A stretch of DNA of 64,000 nt from the NCBI GenBank assembly GCA_016936555.1, contig JAFGXR010000070.1:1-64000 (forward strand). The letters run 5' to 3'. Every line of letters begins with the position of its first letter. The first letter of the stretch is position 1. Made by a program: the position numbers and the translations under genes. The notes under the pieces are model-generated. The model worked only from the letters and a program-made list of their open reading frames with translations. It had not been told where the DNA came from and made no database searches. Of this stretch, positions 1 through 9,794 are shown one piece after another. The stretch is from Spirochaetales bacterium. Lineage in GTDB: Bacteria; Spirochaetota; Spirochaetia; DSM-2461.

Positions 1-52
1 ATGTAATACCCTTAGGTCGTTTAAATCCCTTCAAGAGGTTTTTACGCGCCAT
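1..52 (-). CDS. rpoA: RNA polymerase alpha subunit, N-terminal fragment (cut by window edge)
   Basis: The minus strand opens at ATG (52..50) and reads MARKNLLKGFKRPKGIT before the window ends. This is the usual start of bacterial RpoA, the assembly platform of RNA polymerase. A Shine-Dalgarno AAGGAG lies 7 nt upstream. It follows rpsK as expected for the alpha operon, but rpsD is not between them. Too short for the ORF track. The identification rests on 17 residues plus position. Confidence 0.85.
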   Translation of the reverse strand, partial: MARKNLLKGFKRPKGIT

Positions 53-127
53 CTCTGCTCCTTATGCAGGACCTAATTCCGATCCGTTTTTCTACTAATC
101 TCTACATCGATCAGGTTAATAAAAGGC

Positions 128-157
128 AGGGAACTACACCTGATAAAGTAGATCCCT
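128..157 (-). promoter_or_regulatory. hairpin between rpsK and rpoA (possible attenuator or processing site)
   Basis: On the minus strand AGGGATCTAC pairs with GTAGTTCCCT across a 10-nt loop, giving nine pairs with one T-T mismatch. The hairpin is followed by GCCTTTTATT. It sits in the 117-bp rpsK-rpoA gap, so it could partly terminate transcription or be an RNase site setting the rpoA:ribosomal protein ratio. The role is inferred. Confidence 0.45.
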
Positions 158-169
158 CTTGCCCCGACA

Positions 170-556
170 TTAAACTCTTCTTGTTTTTCTGGGTCTGCAT
201 CCGTTGTGAGGGATTGGAGTAATATCAGAAATTGATTTTACTCTCAAACCCAAAGCGCCGAGTGATCTGATCGCAGATTCACGGCCTACACCGGGACCTT
301 TTACAAAAACGTTTACTTCTTTCAGACCGAAATCCTTGGCTCTGTTTGTAGCTGTTTCAGCGGTAGACTGAGCCGCAAAGGGAGTCGATTTCTTGGCACC
401 TTTGAATCCGAGGGATCCGGCGCTACACCAAGATAAGGCATTTCCTTTGAGGTCTGTTATTGTAACGATAGTGTTGTTGAAAGTAGCCTGGATATAGACA
501 TTACCTTCAAATACCGTTTTTTTGTCTTTTCTTTTCTTTACTTTAGCCTTAGCCAA
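170..556 (-). CDS. rpsK: 30S ribosomal protein S11
   Basis: S11 (128 aa) lies on the 30S platform near the 3' end of 16S rRNA and the mRNA exit. The C-terminal signature [11 protein letters not shown] followed by [12 protein letters not shown] is intact and the length is normal. The start is TTG (556..554), in frame with the expected MAKAK N-terminus, with a G-rich ribosome-binding site about 9 nt upstream. It lies 16 bp after rpsM in the spc/alpha run. Confidence 0.97.
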   Translation of the reverse strand: MAKAKVKKRKDKKTVFEGNVYIQATFNNTIVTITDLKGNALSWCSAGSLGFKGAKKSTPFAAQSTAETATNRAKDFGLKEVNVFVKGPGVGRESAIRSLGALGLRVKSISDITPIPHNGCRPRKTRRV

Positions 557-572
557 TTAACTAACCCCCAGC

Positions 573-938
573 CTATTTCTTCTTCTTGGCAACGGTCTTC
601 ACTTTACCTTTTCTGGTACGTGCGTTGGTCTTAGTTCTCTGTCCTCTGACAGGGAGACCTTTTCTATGCCGCAAACCGCGATAACAGCCGATGTCCATGA
701 GTCTCTTAATGTTAAGAGCCACCTCTGATCTCAAGCGACCTTCTACTTTGTAATCATTTTCAATGATTTTTCTCAGTTTTGCAACGTCGTCAGTAGAAAG
801 TTCCTTAATTCTCACATTAGGGTCGATACCTGTCTTTTCGCAAATTTCTCTTGCTGTGGTTCTACCAATACCGTAAATGTAGGTAAGAGCTATCTCTGTA
901 TGCTTATTAGGTAAATCGATACCTGCAATTCTAGCCAC
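573..938 (-). CDS. rpsM: 30S ribosomal protein S13
   Basis: S13 (121 aa) sits in the 30S head and contacts the large subunit and P-site tRNA. The N-terminal [10 protein letters not shown], the helix-hairpin-helix [10 protein letters not shown] and the basic tail [22 protein letters not shown] are all present. The start codon is GTG (938..936) with GGAGG upstream. It is followed by rpsK and preceded by rpmJ, the usual alpha-operon order. Confidence 0.97.
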   Translation of the reverse strand: MARIAGIDLPNKHTEIALTYIYGIGRTTAREICEKTGIDPNVRIKELSTDDVAKLRKIIENDYKVEGRLRSEVALNIKRLMDIGCYRGLRHRKGLPVRGQRTKTNARTRKGKVKTVAKKKK

Positions 939-948
939 TTACTACCTC

Positions 949-1062
949 CTACTTCTGTCTCTGTTTGTGTTTGGGGTTGTCACAGATAATCCGGACAACG
1001 CCTCTTCTTCTTATAACTTTGCAGTTATCACATATGGGTTTTACGCTTGCTCTAACTTTCAC
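949..1062 (-). CDS. rpmJ: 50S ribosomal protein L36
   Basis: This 37-residue gene is too short for the ORF track. It reads [11 protein letters not shown] and ends KHKQRQK, with Cys11, Cys14, Cys27 and His32 forming the zinc ribbon of C+ type L36. The start is GTG (1062..1060). It sits 12 bp downstream of secY and 10 bp upstream of rpsM, the standard secY-rpmJ-rpsM order. infA, map and adk, often found here, are missing. Confidence 0.96.
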   Translation of the reverse strand: MKVRASVKPICDNCKVIRRRGVVRIICDNPKHKQRQK

Positions 1063-1074
1063 AATATCCCCTTA

Positions 1075-2406
1075 CTACAAATTCCTGGACTGCAGCTTGC
1101 CGCTTTTCACAAGCCCGTCATGATGATGCATCTTAAGATGACCTTCAATCTGGGACATCAAGTCAAGATCGACTCCAACCATGATAATCAAGGAAGTTCC
1201 ACCCATAAGATAAGCCACCTGAGTGGGAAACCCGAACAGGTTGACAACTATGGAAGGTATCAAAGCTATCACTGCAAGAAACAACGATCCAGGCAGTATA
1301 ATTCTACGCAGTATCTTTGTCAGATACTGATCTATATTTTCCGAGCGAATTCCAGGAATCGATCCGCCGTTCTCCCTGATTGACCTTGCAATCTCAATCG
1401 GATTCATGGATACCTGCGTATAAAAGTAGGCAAAGAAAACGATTAAAACCGTATAGGCAATCATGTACGGAACTCCATTGGGCTTCATGATGTTGGAAAA
1501 TGTTGACCAACCTTCACTGGATGCGCCCAAAGCCCCTGCAACCTGCAGAGGAAACGTCAAAAGAGAACCGGCAAAAATGACCGGAATTACGCCCGAAGGG
1601 TTTATCTTAAACGGAATGTAGGTATTCTGTCCACCGAACATACGGCGGCCTACAACTCTTTTAGCGTAATTCACAGGAATTTTCCGCTGTCCCTGCTGCT
1701 CGTAGACAATAAGGGTGATGATAGCTACGAACAGTAATGCTGCAACAATTACGAATACAGGGTTAAGATTACCATTTCTGATCTCCAGACCGAGAACATT
1801 TATCCCGCCAGGCATTCTAGCAACTATACCGGCAAAGATCAACAGGGAGATACCGTTTCCGATACCTCTTGCGTTGATCTGCTCACCGAGCCACATAAGA
1901 AACATAGTACCGGTCGTTACCGTAAGCATGGCGACAACCGTATACTTCATCCCGGCCATGGAAGGTACAATTGCGTTAGGAATCATTCGTGCATAAGCGA
2001 CAACCGCATAGGACTGGATCAGACAAACAAGAAGCGTCCCGTAGCGCGTATATCTCTTAACTTTTTTCCTACCACCGTCTTCTTCAGACATCTTCTTCAA
2101 TCCCGGAAAAACCAGGAGAAGAAGATTCATGATAATGGAAGTAGAGATATATGGCATAATACCCAGCATGAAGATTGAAAAATTCTTGAAGGCACCGCCT
2201 GCAAAGAAATCCAGATACTCGGTTATGCCCATCGCGGAACCAGTGGCACCCTGCGAAGCGAAATAACTTTTAAGGACATTAATGTCGATTCCCGGTATGG
2301 GAATAACTGCCCCGAGTCTGAAAACTACAAGCATACTTAAAGTGAAGAGCACCTTCTTTCTCAGATCCTTCACTTTGAAAATGTCAACAACCGGATTACT
2401 AGCCAT
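1075..2406 (-). CDS. secY: preprotein translocase subunit SecY
   Basis: SecY (443 aa) forms the protein-conducting channel of the Sec translocon in the inner membrane, with SecE (also in this window) and SecG. About ten hydrophobic segments are visible. Signature stretches include RLGAVIPIPGID near the N-terminus (first helix and plug region) and the cytosolic loop SIRENGGSIPGIR used by SecA and ribosomes. Length is normal. It follows rplO by 24 bp in the spc operon. Confidence 0.98.
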   Translation of the reverse strand: MASNPVVDIFKVKDLRKKVLFTLSMLVVFRLGAVIPIPGIDINVLKSYFASQGATGSAMGITEYLDFFAGGAFKNFSIFMLGIMPYISTSIIMNLLLLVFPGLKKMSEEDGGRKKVKRYTRYGTLLVCLIQSYAVVAYARMIPNAIVPSMAGMKYTVVAMLTVTTGTMFLMWLGEQINARGIGNGISLLIFAGIVARMPGGINVLGLEIRNGNLNPVFVIVAALLFVAIITLIVYEQQGQRKIPVNYAKRVVGRRMFGGQNTYIPFKINPSGVIPVIFAGSLLTFPLQVAGALGASSEGWSTFSNIMKPNGVPYMIAYTVLIVFFAYFYTQVSMNPIEIARSIRENGGSIPGIRSENIDQYLTKILRRIILPGSLFLAVIALIPSIVVNLFGFPTQVAYLMGGTSLIIMVGVDLDLMSQIEGHLKMHHHDGLVKSGKLQSRNL

Positions 2407-2430
2407 CTTTATACCAACTATTCCTATTTT

Positions 2431-2877
2431 TTATTGTTCAACCACGGATCCGCCGGCTTTAACGATTTTATCTTTCGCTCCGGCGGTCACTTTCGTGATC
2501 TCTACTTCAAGTTTCTTGTCCAGCTCTCCGGCACCGAGAATTTTAATGTTCTTTTCACCGTTCTTGACAAGACCCTTGGCTACAAGAGTTTCGTGGTTTA
2601 CTTTTTCACCATCACTATAACGCTCGTTCAGGGAACCCACGTTAATACCAACATATTCCACTTTGAATGGATGGTTTGAAAAACCTCTTGCGGCTACTCT
2701 TCTGAAAAGAGGCATCTGGCCACCTTCGAAGCCGAGTCTGGTACCACCACCTGATCTCGATTTCTGACCTTTATGTCCTTTACCGGAAGTTTTGCCCGTT
2801 CCGGTCGCTCTACCGCGGCCTAGAACCTTTTTATCTCTGTTAGCGCCTTTCGGAGCTTTTAATTCAAACGCACTCAT
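2431..2877 (-). CDS. rplO: 50S ribosomal protein L15
   Basis: L15 (148 aa) is a late-assembly 23S rRNA-binding protein. The glycine- and lysine-rich N-terminal extension (GRGRATGTGKTSGKGHKGQK) and the RRVAARGFSNHPFK core are typical. The ATG overlaps the rpmD stop by one base (TGATG), which implies translational coupling. Confidence 0.97.
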   Translation of the reverse strand: MSAFELKAPKGANRDKKVLGRGRATGTGKTSGKGHKGQKSRSGGGTRLGFEGGQMPLFRRVAARGFSNHPFKVEYVGINVGSLNERYSDGEKVNHETLVAKGLVKNGEKNIKILGAGELDKKLEVEITKVTAGAKDKIVKAGGSVVEQ

Positions 2878-3068
2878 CAGCTGATCTCCTCAACTTTAAC
2901 CAAGTGAGAAATTGATTCTACCATACCTAAGATCGATGGGGTAGCATCTTTTTCTACAACCGAGTTAATTTTCTTAAGACCCAGCGCTTTGACTGTTTTT
3001 CTCTGTTCGGGCTTTCTTCCGATGGTACTTCGTACCAGCTGAACCCTGATTCTTTTAGTCTTAGCCAT
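2877..3068 (-). CDS. rpmD: 50S ribosomal protein L30
   Basis: L30 (63 aa) is a small single-domain 23S rRNA-binding protein. The ORF track starts four codons too early; [14 protein letters not shown] with ATG at 3068..3066 matches the family. The [15 protein letters not shown] core is intact. It is sandwiched between rpsE (2-bp gap) and rplO (1-bp overlap). Confidence 0.96.
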   Translation of the reverse strand: MAKTKRIRVQLVRSTIGRKPEQRKTVKALGLKKINSVVEKDATPSILGMVESISHLVKVEEIS

Positions 3069-3070
3069 AA

Positions 3071-3574
3071 TTAACCCCACAGTTCATTAAGCGACTTGCC
3101 TCTGTTTGAAGCGAGCTCTTTGGCATCAAAGAGTCCGTCCAGACCAGCGAATACGCTCTTTACAATATTCATTGTATTTCCGGAACCAAGTGATTTGGCC
3201 AGGATATCCTTTACACCAACTGCTTCCATAACGGCACGTACAGGTCCGCCGGCTATAATTCCGGTACCGGGCGCTGCGGGCTTCAGAAGAACCGAAGCGC
3301 TCTTGAAGTTACCGAGAATTTCGTGAGGAAGTGTATTGCCCTTCAAGGGCACGGTGATAAGGTTTTTCTTAGCCTTTTCTACACTCTTTCTGATAGCTTC
3401 TGAAACATCGTTCGCCTTTCCGAAACCGACGCCTACCCGACCTTTTCCATCACCGACAACCATAAGGGCGGAGAACGACATGTTGCGTCCGCCCTTTACG
3501 GCTTTGGAGACTCTGTTGAGACGGATAAGTTTTTCAATGAACTCTTTTTCTTCTCTTTTTTCTTTAAAAGCCAT
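3071..3574 (-). CDS. rpsE: 30S ribosomal protein S5
   Basis: S5 (167 aa) helps form the mRNA entry channel and supports decoding accuracy. The N-terminal dsRNA-binding-like domain carries [20 protein letters not shown] and the C-terminal domain the [19 protein letters not shown] signature. Length is normal, start is ATG, and order after rplR is canonical. Confidence 0.97.
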   Translation of the reverse strand: MAFKEKREEKEFIEKLIRLNRVSKAVKGGRNMSFSALMVVGDGKGRVGVGFGKANDVSEAIRKSVEKAKKNLITVPLKGNTLPHEILGNFKSASVLLKPAAPGTGIIAGGPVRAVMEAVGVKDILAKSLGSGNTMNIVKSVFAGLDGLFDAKELASNRGKSLNELWG

Positions 3575-3584
3575 TCTATTCCCC

Positions 3585-3944
3585 TTAAAGCTCTATACCG
3601 ACACTTCTTGCACCGTCAGCAATAGCCTTAACTACTCCGTGATACTTGTATCCATTTCTATCAAAAACAACTGTAGAGATCTCGGCAGCTTTCAGTCTTT
3701 CCCCGATTACTTTACCCAGTTTCTCTCCGCCTTCCACTGTATTCTTCGTTCCCTTAAGCTCAGCTTCAAGGGTAGAAGCGGAAGAAAGAGTTTTTCCTGC
3801 GATATCATCGATAACCTGAACGCTCAGATACTTGTTACTTCTGAAAACCGACATTCTGGGTTTGGCAGAAGTTCCGGAAATATTCTTCCGGACACGTTTT
3901 TTACGCTGCAGTCTCTTTCTATTTTTTTCATCAATTCTTTTCAT
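3585..3944 (-). CDS. rplR: 50S ribosomal protein L18
   Basis: L18 (119 aa) binds 5S rRNA and carries it to the central protuberance with L5. The basic N-terminus ([14 protein letters not shown]), [16 protein letters not shown] and the terminal [20 protein letters not shown] are diagnostic. ATG start at 3944, 15 bp downstream of rplF. Confidence 0.97.
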   Translation of the reverse strand: MKRIDEKNRKRLQRKKRVRKNISGTSAKPRMSVFRSNKYLSVQVIDDIAGKTLSSASTLEAELKGTKNTVEGGEKLGKVIGERLKAAEISTVVFDRNGYKYHGVVKAIADGARSVGIEL

Positions 3945-3959
3945 GATCTACAACCCTGT

Positions 3960-4496
3960 TTAAACGCCAGTTTTACCGACTTTTCTGCGGATAACTTCGT
4001 TATCGTACTTAATGCCTTTACCTTTGTAGGGCTCGGGGGGTCTAAGTCCGCGAATTTCCACAGCAGCCTGTCCGACTTTAGCCTTATCTATACCGGAAAC
4101 AGTTACCTTGTTGTTACCTTCAACGGCAACAGAAACTCCTTCCGGAACCACATACTCAATGGTTGTGGAATAACCGAGGTTCATCATAAGGGTATCACCC
4201 TTTAATTCCGCCCGGTAACCGACACCATTGATAACAAGAGTTTTCGTGAATCCAGCAGAAACCCCGATAATCATGTTATTCAGGAGGTTTCTGTAAAGAC
4301 CGTGAAAAGACTTGGCTTTTTTGGAATCATCAACACGGTTGACAATCACTTCTCCGTCTTTGATGTCAAAGGAAACTTCAGGCTGAAAATCCTGGGAAAG
4401 CTCCCCTTTGGCACCTTTTACGGTAATGACATTTTCTTTCACTGTAACTGTAACGCCAGACGGTACGGTTACAGGCATTTTCCCAATTCTAGACAT
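3960..4496 (-). CDS. rplF: 50S ribosomal protein L6
   Basis: L6 (178 aa) has two repeated domains and binds 23S rRNA near the GTPase-associated centre. It starts MSRIGKMPVTVPSGV and ends with the family signature PEPYKGKGIKYDNEVIRRK. The length is typical and it lies between rpsH and rplR in the spc operon. Confidence 0.97.
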   Translation of the reverse strand: MSRIGKMPVTVPSGVTVTVKENVITVKGAKGELSQDFQPEVSFDIKDGEVIVNRVDDSKKAKSFHGLYRNLLNNMIIGVSAGFTKTLVINGVGYRAELKGDTLMMNLGYSTTIEYVVPEGVSVAVEGNNKVTVSGIDKAKVGQAAVEIRGLRPPEPYKGKGIKYDNEVIRRKVGKTGV

Positions 4497-4509
4497 AATG
4501 CTTTCTCCC

Positions 4510-4908
4510 TTACCAGACTTTACAGATCACTTCTCCACCGATCTTCTGTGCAGAGGCTTTTTTGCCTGTAATAACACCAGCAGAGGTGGAAACGATAACT
4601 GTTCCGTATCCGTTGAATACTCTTGGCATTGATTTGTAACCTGAGTAAACCCGTCTACCGGGTGTAGACACTTTCTGGATACCGTGAATAACAGAATTTT
4701 CTTTCCCGTCATATTTCAGGAAGATTCTGATATAGTTAACGTCTTCGATCGTTACTTTCTTAAAGTTCTTAACAAATCCTTCATTCTTGAGGATTTTTAC
4801 AATTTCCAGCTTCAGCTTTGATGTTCTGATATCTACTTTCTCAAACTTAGCTGCACTGGCATTTCTAATTTTTGTGAGCATATCCGCTACAGGATCTGAA
4901 ACACTCAT
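4510..4908 (-). CDS. rpsH: 30S ribosomal protein S8
   Basis: S8 (132 aa) organises the central domain of 16S rRNA and in other bacteria represses the spc operon by binding its mRNA. It begins [17 protein letters not shown] and ends with the conserved [17 protein letters not shown] stretch. ATG start and canonical place after rpsN. Confidence 0.97.
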   Translation of the reverse strand: MSVSDPVADMLTKIRNASAAKFEKVDIRTSKLKLEIVKILKNEGFVKNFKKVTIEDVNYIRIFLKYDGKENSVIHGIQKVSTPGRRVYSGYKSMPRVFNGYGTVIVSTSAGVITGKKASAQKIGGEVICKVW

Positions 4909-4917
4909 TCTATACTC

Positions 4918-5103
4918 CTACCAGCTCGATTTAGTGACACCAGGAATCATACCTTCGCTCGCAAGCTTGCGGAAGCAGATTCTGCACATCTGAAATTTTC
5001 TCATATAACCACGAGGTCTGCCGCAAATCCGGCACCGGTTGTATTCACGGGTGCTGAATTTGGGTTTTCTCTGGGCTTTAACAATCATTGATTTCTTAGC
5101 CAT
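4918..5103 (-). CDS. rpsN: 30S ribosomal protein S14, zinc-binding (type Z)
   Basis: At 61 aa this is the short zinc-binding form of S14, with two CxxC pairs in [16 protein letters not shown] and [12 protein letters not shown]14 sits in the 30S head next to S3 and S10. The genome need not encode the long Cys-less paralogue, which in other bacteria replaces it under zinc starvation. ATG start at 5103. Confidence 0.97.
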   Translation of the reverse strand: MAKKSMIVKAQRKPKFSTREYNRCRICGRPRGYMRKFQMCRICFRKLASEGMIPGVTKSSW

Positions 5104-5116
5104 TAAACCTCATCTC

Positions 5117-5674
5117 CTATTTTGCAAAAGGCATGCCGAACTTCGTCAGAAGCGCTTTGCCTTCCTCGTCATTTTCAGCTGTCGTTACTATAGCCACATT
5201 GAGCCCGCTAACCTGTTCGATCTTATCGAAGTTGATTTCGGGGAAAATAATCTGTTCGGTTATCCCGAGAGAGTAGTTTCCGTTTCCATCAAAAGCTTTC
5301 GGGTTAATTCCTCTAAAGTCTTTTACACGGGGAAGTGCAATGCTGATAAGTCTTTCGAGGAACTCATACATTCTGTCACCGCGAAGGGTCACTTTGGCTC
5401 CGATTTCCTGTCCGGCTCTGATTTTGAATCCCGCGATAGACTTTCTCGCTTTCGTCTTCATTACCTTCTGACCGGTAATCTGACTGAGCTCGCTAACAGC
5501 GGCATCCAGAAGCTTTTTATTTGTGATAGCTTCGCCGACACCCATGCTCACTACAATTTTCTCCAGCCTTGGAACCTGCATGAAAGACTTGTATTTGAAG
5601 TCAGCCATCATTTCTCTGGCCAGTTTATCATTGTAAGCAGCTTTCAGTTTGGGAGTATATTTTTTATCTGCCAT
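5117..5674 (-). CDS. rplE: 50S ribosomal protein L5
   Basis: L5 (185 aa) binds 5S rRNA and contacts P-site tRNA from the central protuberance. Visible signatures are [32 protein letters not shown] and the C-terminal GMPFAK. The ATG shares one base with the rplX stop (TAATG). Confidence 0.97.
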   Translation of the reverse strand: MADKKYTPKLKAAYNDKLAREMMADFKYKSFMQVPRLEKIVVSMGVGEAITNKKLLDAAVSELSQITGQKVMKTKARKSIAGFKIRAGQEIGAKVTLRGDRMYEFLERLISIALPRVKDFRGINPKAFDGNGNYSLGITEQIIFPEINFDKIEQVSGLNVAIVTTAENDEEGKALLTKFGMPFAK

Positions 5675-5991
5675 TACAGTACCCCTTCACACTTCTTACA
5701 GAATCTGACTTTATTGTCTCCCTCTTTGCGGACTCCCACTTTTACAGGACCGCACTTGGGACACATAATCATAACATTGGAGATGTGGATGGGAGCCTCG
5801 ATTTCCACGATGCTGCCCTTTTCCCCCTGCTGACGGGGTTTCATTGTCTTCTTGACGATATTGAGACCGTCAACAATAACACGTCCGTTTTCTCTGTCTA
5901 CTTTGAGGATTGTTCCGGTTTTGCCTTTATCCTTTCCGGCTATAAGCTTAACCTGATCCCCTTTCTTCAGTTTATATTTTACTTCTGCCAT
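5674..5991 (-). CDS. rplX: 50S ribosomal protein L24
   Basis: L24 (105 aa) starts large-subunit assembly at domain I of 23S rRNA. The KOW motif [20 protein letters not shown] is intact. The ORF track begins one codon early at a TTG; ATG at 5991 is better placed 7 nt from AGGAG. The C-terminus keeps two zinc-type pairs, CPKCG and CKKC, so it is a C+ form. Confidence 0.96.
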   Translation of the reverse strand: MAEVKYKLKKGDQVKLIAGKDKGKTGTILKVDRENGRVIVDGLNIVKKTMKPRQQGEKGSIVEIEAPIHISNVMIMCPKCGPVKVGVRKEGDNKVRFCKKCEGVL

Positions 5992-6001
5992 CAAACTTCT
6001 C

Positions 6002-6370
6002 CTAAAGAACCTCTGGTGCCAGAGATACGATCTTCATATAACCGGTCTCTCTCAGCTCTCTTGCCACGGGCCCGAAGATACGTTTACCGACAGGAGCACC
6101 TTTGTCATCGATAATAACGCAGGCGTTGTCATCGAATCTGATATAAGTACCGTCTTCTCGTCTGTATTCCTTGTGAACTCTGACGATAACCGCTTTTTTC
6201 ACCTCACCTTTTTTAATAGGTGCGTTGGGGAGGGCAGCTTTTACAGCTACAACTATTATGTCTCCGACGCTGGCGTATTTTCTCTTGCTACCGCCGAGAA
6301 CTTTAATGCACATAACTCTTTTAGCACCAGAGTTATCTGCTACGTTTAACATTGTGTTATCCTGTACCAT
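6002..6370 (-). CDS. rplN: 50S ribosomal protein L14
   Basis: L14 (122 aa) lies at the subunit interface and forms a bridge with 16S rRNA. It begins [17 protein letters not shown] and ends [17 protein letters not shown]-like as in other bacteria, with the [14 protein letters not shown] core. ATG at 6370, canonical order between rpsQ and rplX. Confidence 0.97.
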   Translation of the reverse strand: MVQDNTMLNVADNSGAKRVMCIKVLGGSKRKYASVGDIIVVAVKAALPNAPIKKGEVKKAVIVRVHKEYRREDGTYIRFDDNACVIIDDKGAPVGKRIFGPVARELRETGYMKIVSLAPEVL

Positions 6371-6384
6371 TTAAACCCTCCAGC

Positions 6385-6645
6385 CTATTTCGCTCTTTCA
6401 ACAATTTCCTGCATGTTCCAGCATTTTTCTTTGCTGATAGGTCTGCATTCCATTATTCTGACAGTGTCACCGATTTTAGCTTCGTTGTTTTCATCATGCG
6501 CTTTGTATTTTACCGATTTGGTAACATACTTCTTGTAAAGAGGATGAAGCACTTTTGTTGTAATCTTTACAACTACTGTCTTATCCATCTTGTCGCTGAC
6601 AACGAGTCCGGTGAATTCTCTTTTATTAGTCTTTTTGTTTTCCAT
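6385..6645 (-). CDS. rpsQ: 30S ribosomal protein S17
   Basis: S17 (86 aa) is a primary 16S rRNA-binding OB-fold protein. It keeps [35 protein letters not shown] and [16 protein letters not shown]. Length and position between rpmC and rplN are normal. Confidence 0.97.
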   Translation of the reverse strand: MENKKTNKREFTGLVVSDKMDKTVVVKITTKVLHPLYKKYVTKSVKYKAHDENNEAKIGDTVRIMECRPISKEKCWNMQEIVERAK

Positions 6646-6653
6646 GACTACAC

Positions 6654-6854
6654 CTAAGCCTTTCTGATTCCGAGTTCCACTTCGCGGATCTTCGTATTCA
6701 GTCTGGCGATTGATCTCTTAAGATTTCTTTTTTCCATGGGATTCTCGACATGGCCCATGACCATATCGAATCTCAGGTTATTAAGATTCTTTTTCAACTC
6801 ATCGCGCTTTGCAACCATCTCGTCCAGTGTGAGATCGTTAAAAGTTTCTTTCAT
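6654..6854 (-). CDS. rpmC: 50S ribosomal protein L29
   Basis: L29 (66 aa) is a helical hairpin protein at the polypeptide exit tunnel near L23. [22 protein letters not shown] and the [12 protein letters not shown] tail identify it. It sits 8 bp after rplP and 8 bp before rpsQ. Confidence 0.96.
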   Translation of the reverse strand: MKETFNDLTLDEMVAKRDELKKNLNNLRFDMVMGHVENPMEKRNLKRSIARLNTKIREVELGIRKA

Positions 6855-6862
6855 AACTTCCT

Positions 6863-7273
6863 CTAACCCTGTTTACTTACAAACTTAACCTTAATAGGAA
6901 GTTTGCTTCCAGCGAGTTCCATCGCCCGTCTGGCCAGTTCCTGGTCAACACCGGCAATCTCGAACATTACCGTTCCAGGCTTAACAGCTGCAACCCATTT
7001 CTCGGGAGCACCCTTACCTTTACCCATTCTGACTTCGGCTGGTTTCTTAGTCCATGGAATATCAGGAAATACCCTGATCCAGACTTTTCCACCTCTTTTA
7101 ATATGCCTGGTCATGGCGATACGGGCAGCTTCGATCTGTCTTGCAGTGATCCACTTTGTTTCAAGAGAAACAAGTCCAAACTCACCGAAGGAAACTTTGT
7201 TACCTCTGGTAGCCTCACCTTTCATGACGCCACGCATTCGTTTTCTATACTTGGTTTTCTTGGGACTCAGCAT
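6863..7273 (-). CDS. rplP: 50S ribosomal protein L16
   Basis: L16 (136 aa) helps shape the A-site region of the 50S subunit. It begins [19 protein letters not shown] and contains [23 protein letters not shown] plus [15 protein letters not shown]. The ATG overlaps the rpsC stop by one base. Confidence 0.97.
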   Translation of the reverse strand: MLSPKKTKYRKRMRGVMKGEATRGNKVSFGEFGLVSLETKWITARQIEAARIAMTRHIKRGGKVWIRVFPDIPWTKKPAEVRMGKGKGAPEKWVAAVKPGTVMFEIAGVDQELARRAMELAGSKLPIKVKFVSKQG

Positions 7274-7974
7274 TACTTGCTCCTCGGCGCTTTTTCTTTC
7301 TTGTTTTTAGCAAGGAGACCAGCGTCTTCTTTCTGATCAATGCCGTATACTTCACCTCTGAAAATCCAGACTTTAACTCCGATTTTTCCGAATGTAGTAT
7401 CGGCTTCAGCGAATCCGTAGTCGATGTCCGCTCTCAGCGTATGAAGGGGAATTCTACCCTCTTTCATCTCCTGAGACCTTGCCATTTCCGCACCACCAAG
7501 TCTTCCGGAAACCTTGATTTTGATTCCCTGAACACCTGTTTTCATACAATTGGCAACAGCCAGCTTTAAAACTCTCCTGAAGGCAGAACGACCCTTAAGC
7601 TGTCTTGCGACATTGAGGGCAACGATCTGAGCATCAGCTTCAGGCCTTTTAACTTCTTTAATCTTCACCTGCAGTTTTTTATCAGTTATTTTCTGAAGTC
7701 TGCTGGTGATCTTCTCGATATTCGCACCTTTCGTTCCAATGATAACACCGGGCCTTGCAGTGTGAATCATAAGGGTAACTCTCTGGGGCTGTCTGATGAT
7801 TTCAATGTCACCGATTTCAGCACCGCGTGCTTCAGGACTCTGCTCAAGAGCTTTTCTCAAAGCCAGGTCTTCATGGAGGATCTCCGCATAGTTGCGCGGA
7901 TTCACATACCATTTAGATTTCCAGGTTTTGTTTATACCTAGGCGAAGTCCGTAAGGATGTACTTTCTGTCCCAT
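7273..7974 (-). CDS. rpsC: 30S ribosomal protein S3
   Basis: S3 (233 aa) lies at the mRNA entry site and contributes to mRNA unwinding. It starts [14 protein letters not shown], has the KH domain [16 protein letters not shown], and the C-terminal domain with [23 protein letters not shown]. The C-terminus is basic and slightly extended. It abuts rplV directly. Confidence 0.97.
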   Translation of the reverse strand: MGQKVHPYGLRLGINKTWKSKWYVNPRNYAEILHEDLALRKALEQSPEARGAEIGDIEIIRQPQRVTLMIHTARPGVIIGTKGANIEKITSRLQKITDKKLQVKIKEVKRPEADAQIVALNVARQLKGRSAFRRVLKLAVANCMKTGVQGIKIKVSGRLGGAEMARSQEMKEGRIPLHTLRADIDYGFAEADTTFGKIGVKVWIFRGEVYGIDQKEDAGLLAKNKKEKAPRSK

Positions 7975-8337
7975 TTATTCCCCCGTATTCCCTATTTCAT
8001 CTACAACTACAGAGATGTGGCTCGATCTCTTGAGTAGCCTGTCGGCTTTACCTCTCGACCTTGCCCATATTCTCTTCTGAATAGGTCCGCCATCAACAAG
8101 CAGCTCTTTAATATACAGCATTTCCTCATCCAGCTTACTGTTCTGGAAGAGTGCGTTGGCTGTTGCAGATTCAATTACCTTTTTCAGGTACCCGGCTCCC
8201 TTGTTGGGGAGGGTCTCGAGAATCGCCACAGCTTCAACAACCGGTCTTTTTCTCAGGTTGTTGGCAATGGGACGAATCTTTGTGGGAGACATGGGGAGGT
8301 TTTTTGCAACGGCTTTATAACCTTTCTTTGCTTCCAT
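7975..8337 (-). CDS. rplV: 50S ribosomal protein L22
   Basis: L22 (120 aa) lines the exit tunnel with a long beta-hairpin, a site where macrolide resistance mutations arise. Family motifs LPMSPTKIRPIANNLRKRPV and IQKRIWARSRGKADRLLKRSSHI are present. ATG at 8337; the stop is adjacent to the rpsC start. Confidence 0.97.
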   Translation of the reverse strand: MEAKKGYKAVAKNLPMSPTKIRPIANNLRKRPVVEAVAILETLPNKGAGYLKKVIESATANALFQNSKLDEEMLYIKELLVDGGPIQKRIWARSRGKADRLLKRSSHISVVVDEIGNTGE

Positions 8338-8347
8338 TTATCTACAC

Positions 8348-8623
8348 CTATCTCTTCGATTTCTTATCGCCGCCGTGACCTCTGAACATTCTTGTGGGGG
8401 CAAACTCTCCGAGCTTGTGTCCAACAAGGGCTTCAGTTACATACACGGGCACCCAGGTTTTTCCGTTGTACACGGAAATTGTCAACCCGACCATTTCAGG
8501 AATAATAGTCGATGTTCTGGAGTAAGTTTTAATCATCTGTTTTTTAGATGCCTTGCTCTGATCAACTATTTTCTTATAGAGGCTTTTAGCGATAAAAGGA
8601 CCTTTTTTGATTGATCTTGACAC
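8348..8623 (-). CDS. rpsS: 30S ribosomal protein S19
   Basis: S19 (91 aa) forms a complex with S13 in the 30S head. It begins [19 protein letters not shown] and contains [27 protein letters not shown]. The start codon is GTG (8623..8621), one of several non-ATG starts in this block. Confidence 0.97.
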   Translation of the reverse strand: MSRSIKKGPFIAKSLYKKIVDQSKASKKQMIKTYSRTSTIIPEMVGLTISVYNGKTWVPVYVTEALVGHKLGEFAPTRMFRGHGGDKKSKR

Positions 8624-8632
8624 GCCTTACTC

Positions 8633-9457
8633 CTATTTTCTTCTCTTGACAATAAATTTATCAGAGTTGTTATGTTTCTTTCTTGTCTTGAAACCTTTTG
8701 TCGGTTTACCCCAGGGGGAAACAGGATGTCTACCACCGGAAGTTTTACCTTCTCCACCACCATGGGGATGGTCTACGGGGTTCATAACAACACCTCTAAC
8801 TTTGGGTCTCTTGCCAAGCCATCTGGATCTACCGGCTTTACCGATTTTCACATTCATGTGATCTTCGTTTCCGACTTCACCAATTGTTGCAGAACATTTG
8901 TGAAACACAAGTCTCATTTCTCCGGAAGGGAGTTTTACAGTTACATAATCACCCTCTTTCGCTGCGAGAAGAGCTTTTCCACCGGCTGTTCTTACGAGCT
9001 GACCGCCTTTTCCAAGCTGAAGCTCAATATTGTGAATTACCCTACCAACGGGGATATTTTCGAGAGGCAGTGAGTTTCCGAGCGCTATGGGAGCGTTTTC
9101 TCCACTGACAATCTCCTGACCTATAGTCAGCCCTTTGGGAGCGATAATGTATCTTTTTTCACCATCTGCATAGTGAATAAGCGCAATGTTTGCACTTCTG
9201 TTGGGATCATACTCGATGTGAGCAACTTTTCCGGGGATACCGTATTTGTTTCTCTTGAAATCGATCGCCCTGTATTTTCTTTTATGACCGCCACCGCGTC
9301 TTCTTACGCTGATTCTTCCACCCGCACCTCTTCCGGCATGCTTTGCTGTCCCGGAGGTGAGAGATTTCTCAGATGTGGATCTAGTGACCTCATCATAAGA
9401 GAGAAGCTGTGTAAAACGCAGAGATGGTGTTCTCGGTTTGAATGTTTTAATTCCCAT
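8633..9457 (-). CDS. rplB: 50S ribosomal protein L2
   Basis: L2 (274 aa) is needed for subunit association and peptidyl transfer. The ORF track runs upstream to a TTG inside rpl[15 protein letters not shown] at ATG 9457 is the conserved start. GRNHGGRI-type [22 protein letters not shown] and the C-terminal [25 protein letters not shown], with the catalytically discussed His, are intact. Confidence 0.97.
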   Translation of the reverse strand: MGIKTFKPRTPSLRFTQLLSYDEVTRSTSEKSLTSGTAKHAGRGAGGRISVRRRGGGHKRKYRAIDFKRNKYGIPGKVAHIEYDPNRSANIALIHYADGEKRYIIAPKGLTIGQEIVSGENAPIALGNSLPLENIPVGRVIHNIELQLGKGGQLVRTAGGKALLAAKEGDYVTVKLPSGEMRLVFHKCSATIGEVGNEDHMNVKIGKAGRSRWLGKRPKVRGVVMNPVDHPHGGGEGKTSGGRHPVSPWGKPTKGFKTRKKHNNSDKFIVKRRK

Positions 9458-9471
9458 TGAATCCCCCTTGC

Positions 9472-9786
9472 TTAAGCGCCTTCGAACTTGTCGATTTTTT
9501 CGCCGGAAGCAAGTGTAACAATTGCTTTTTTCCAAGAAGCCGTTCTACCATAACCTCTTCTGTAAGTAGAAGCTGATACGGGCAGAATCGCCTTTCTCTT
9601 TCCTGACACATTAACAATATTACAGCTGACGGGCTTTACGGAGAAAAGCTCTTTAACAGCTCTCATCACCTGAATCTTGTTAGCTCTTTTATCAACCTTG
9701 AAAACGTACTTCTTGCACTCTTCTTCGCGCATGATGTTGGATTTCTCAGTCAATATTGGTTCAATAATAATCTGATCCGCTTTCAT
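9472..9786 (-). CDS. rplW: 50S ribosomal protein L23
   Basis: L23 (104 aa) sits at the tunnel exit and docks trigger factor and [16 protein letters not shown] and [25 protein letters not shown] are family hallmarks. It lies between rplD and rplB as usual in the S10 operon. Confidence 0.96.
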   Translation of the reverse strand: MKADQIIIEPILTEKSNIMREEECKKYVFKVDKRANKIQVMRAVKELFSVKPVSCNIVNVSGKRKAILPVSASTYRRGYGRTASWKKAIVTLASGEKIDKFEGA

Positions 9787-9794
9787 TTCAACCT

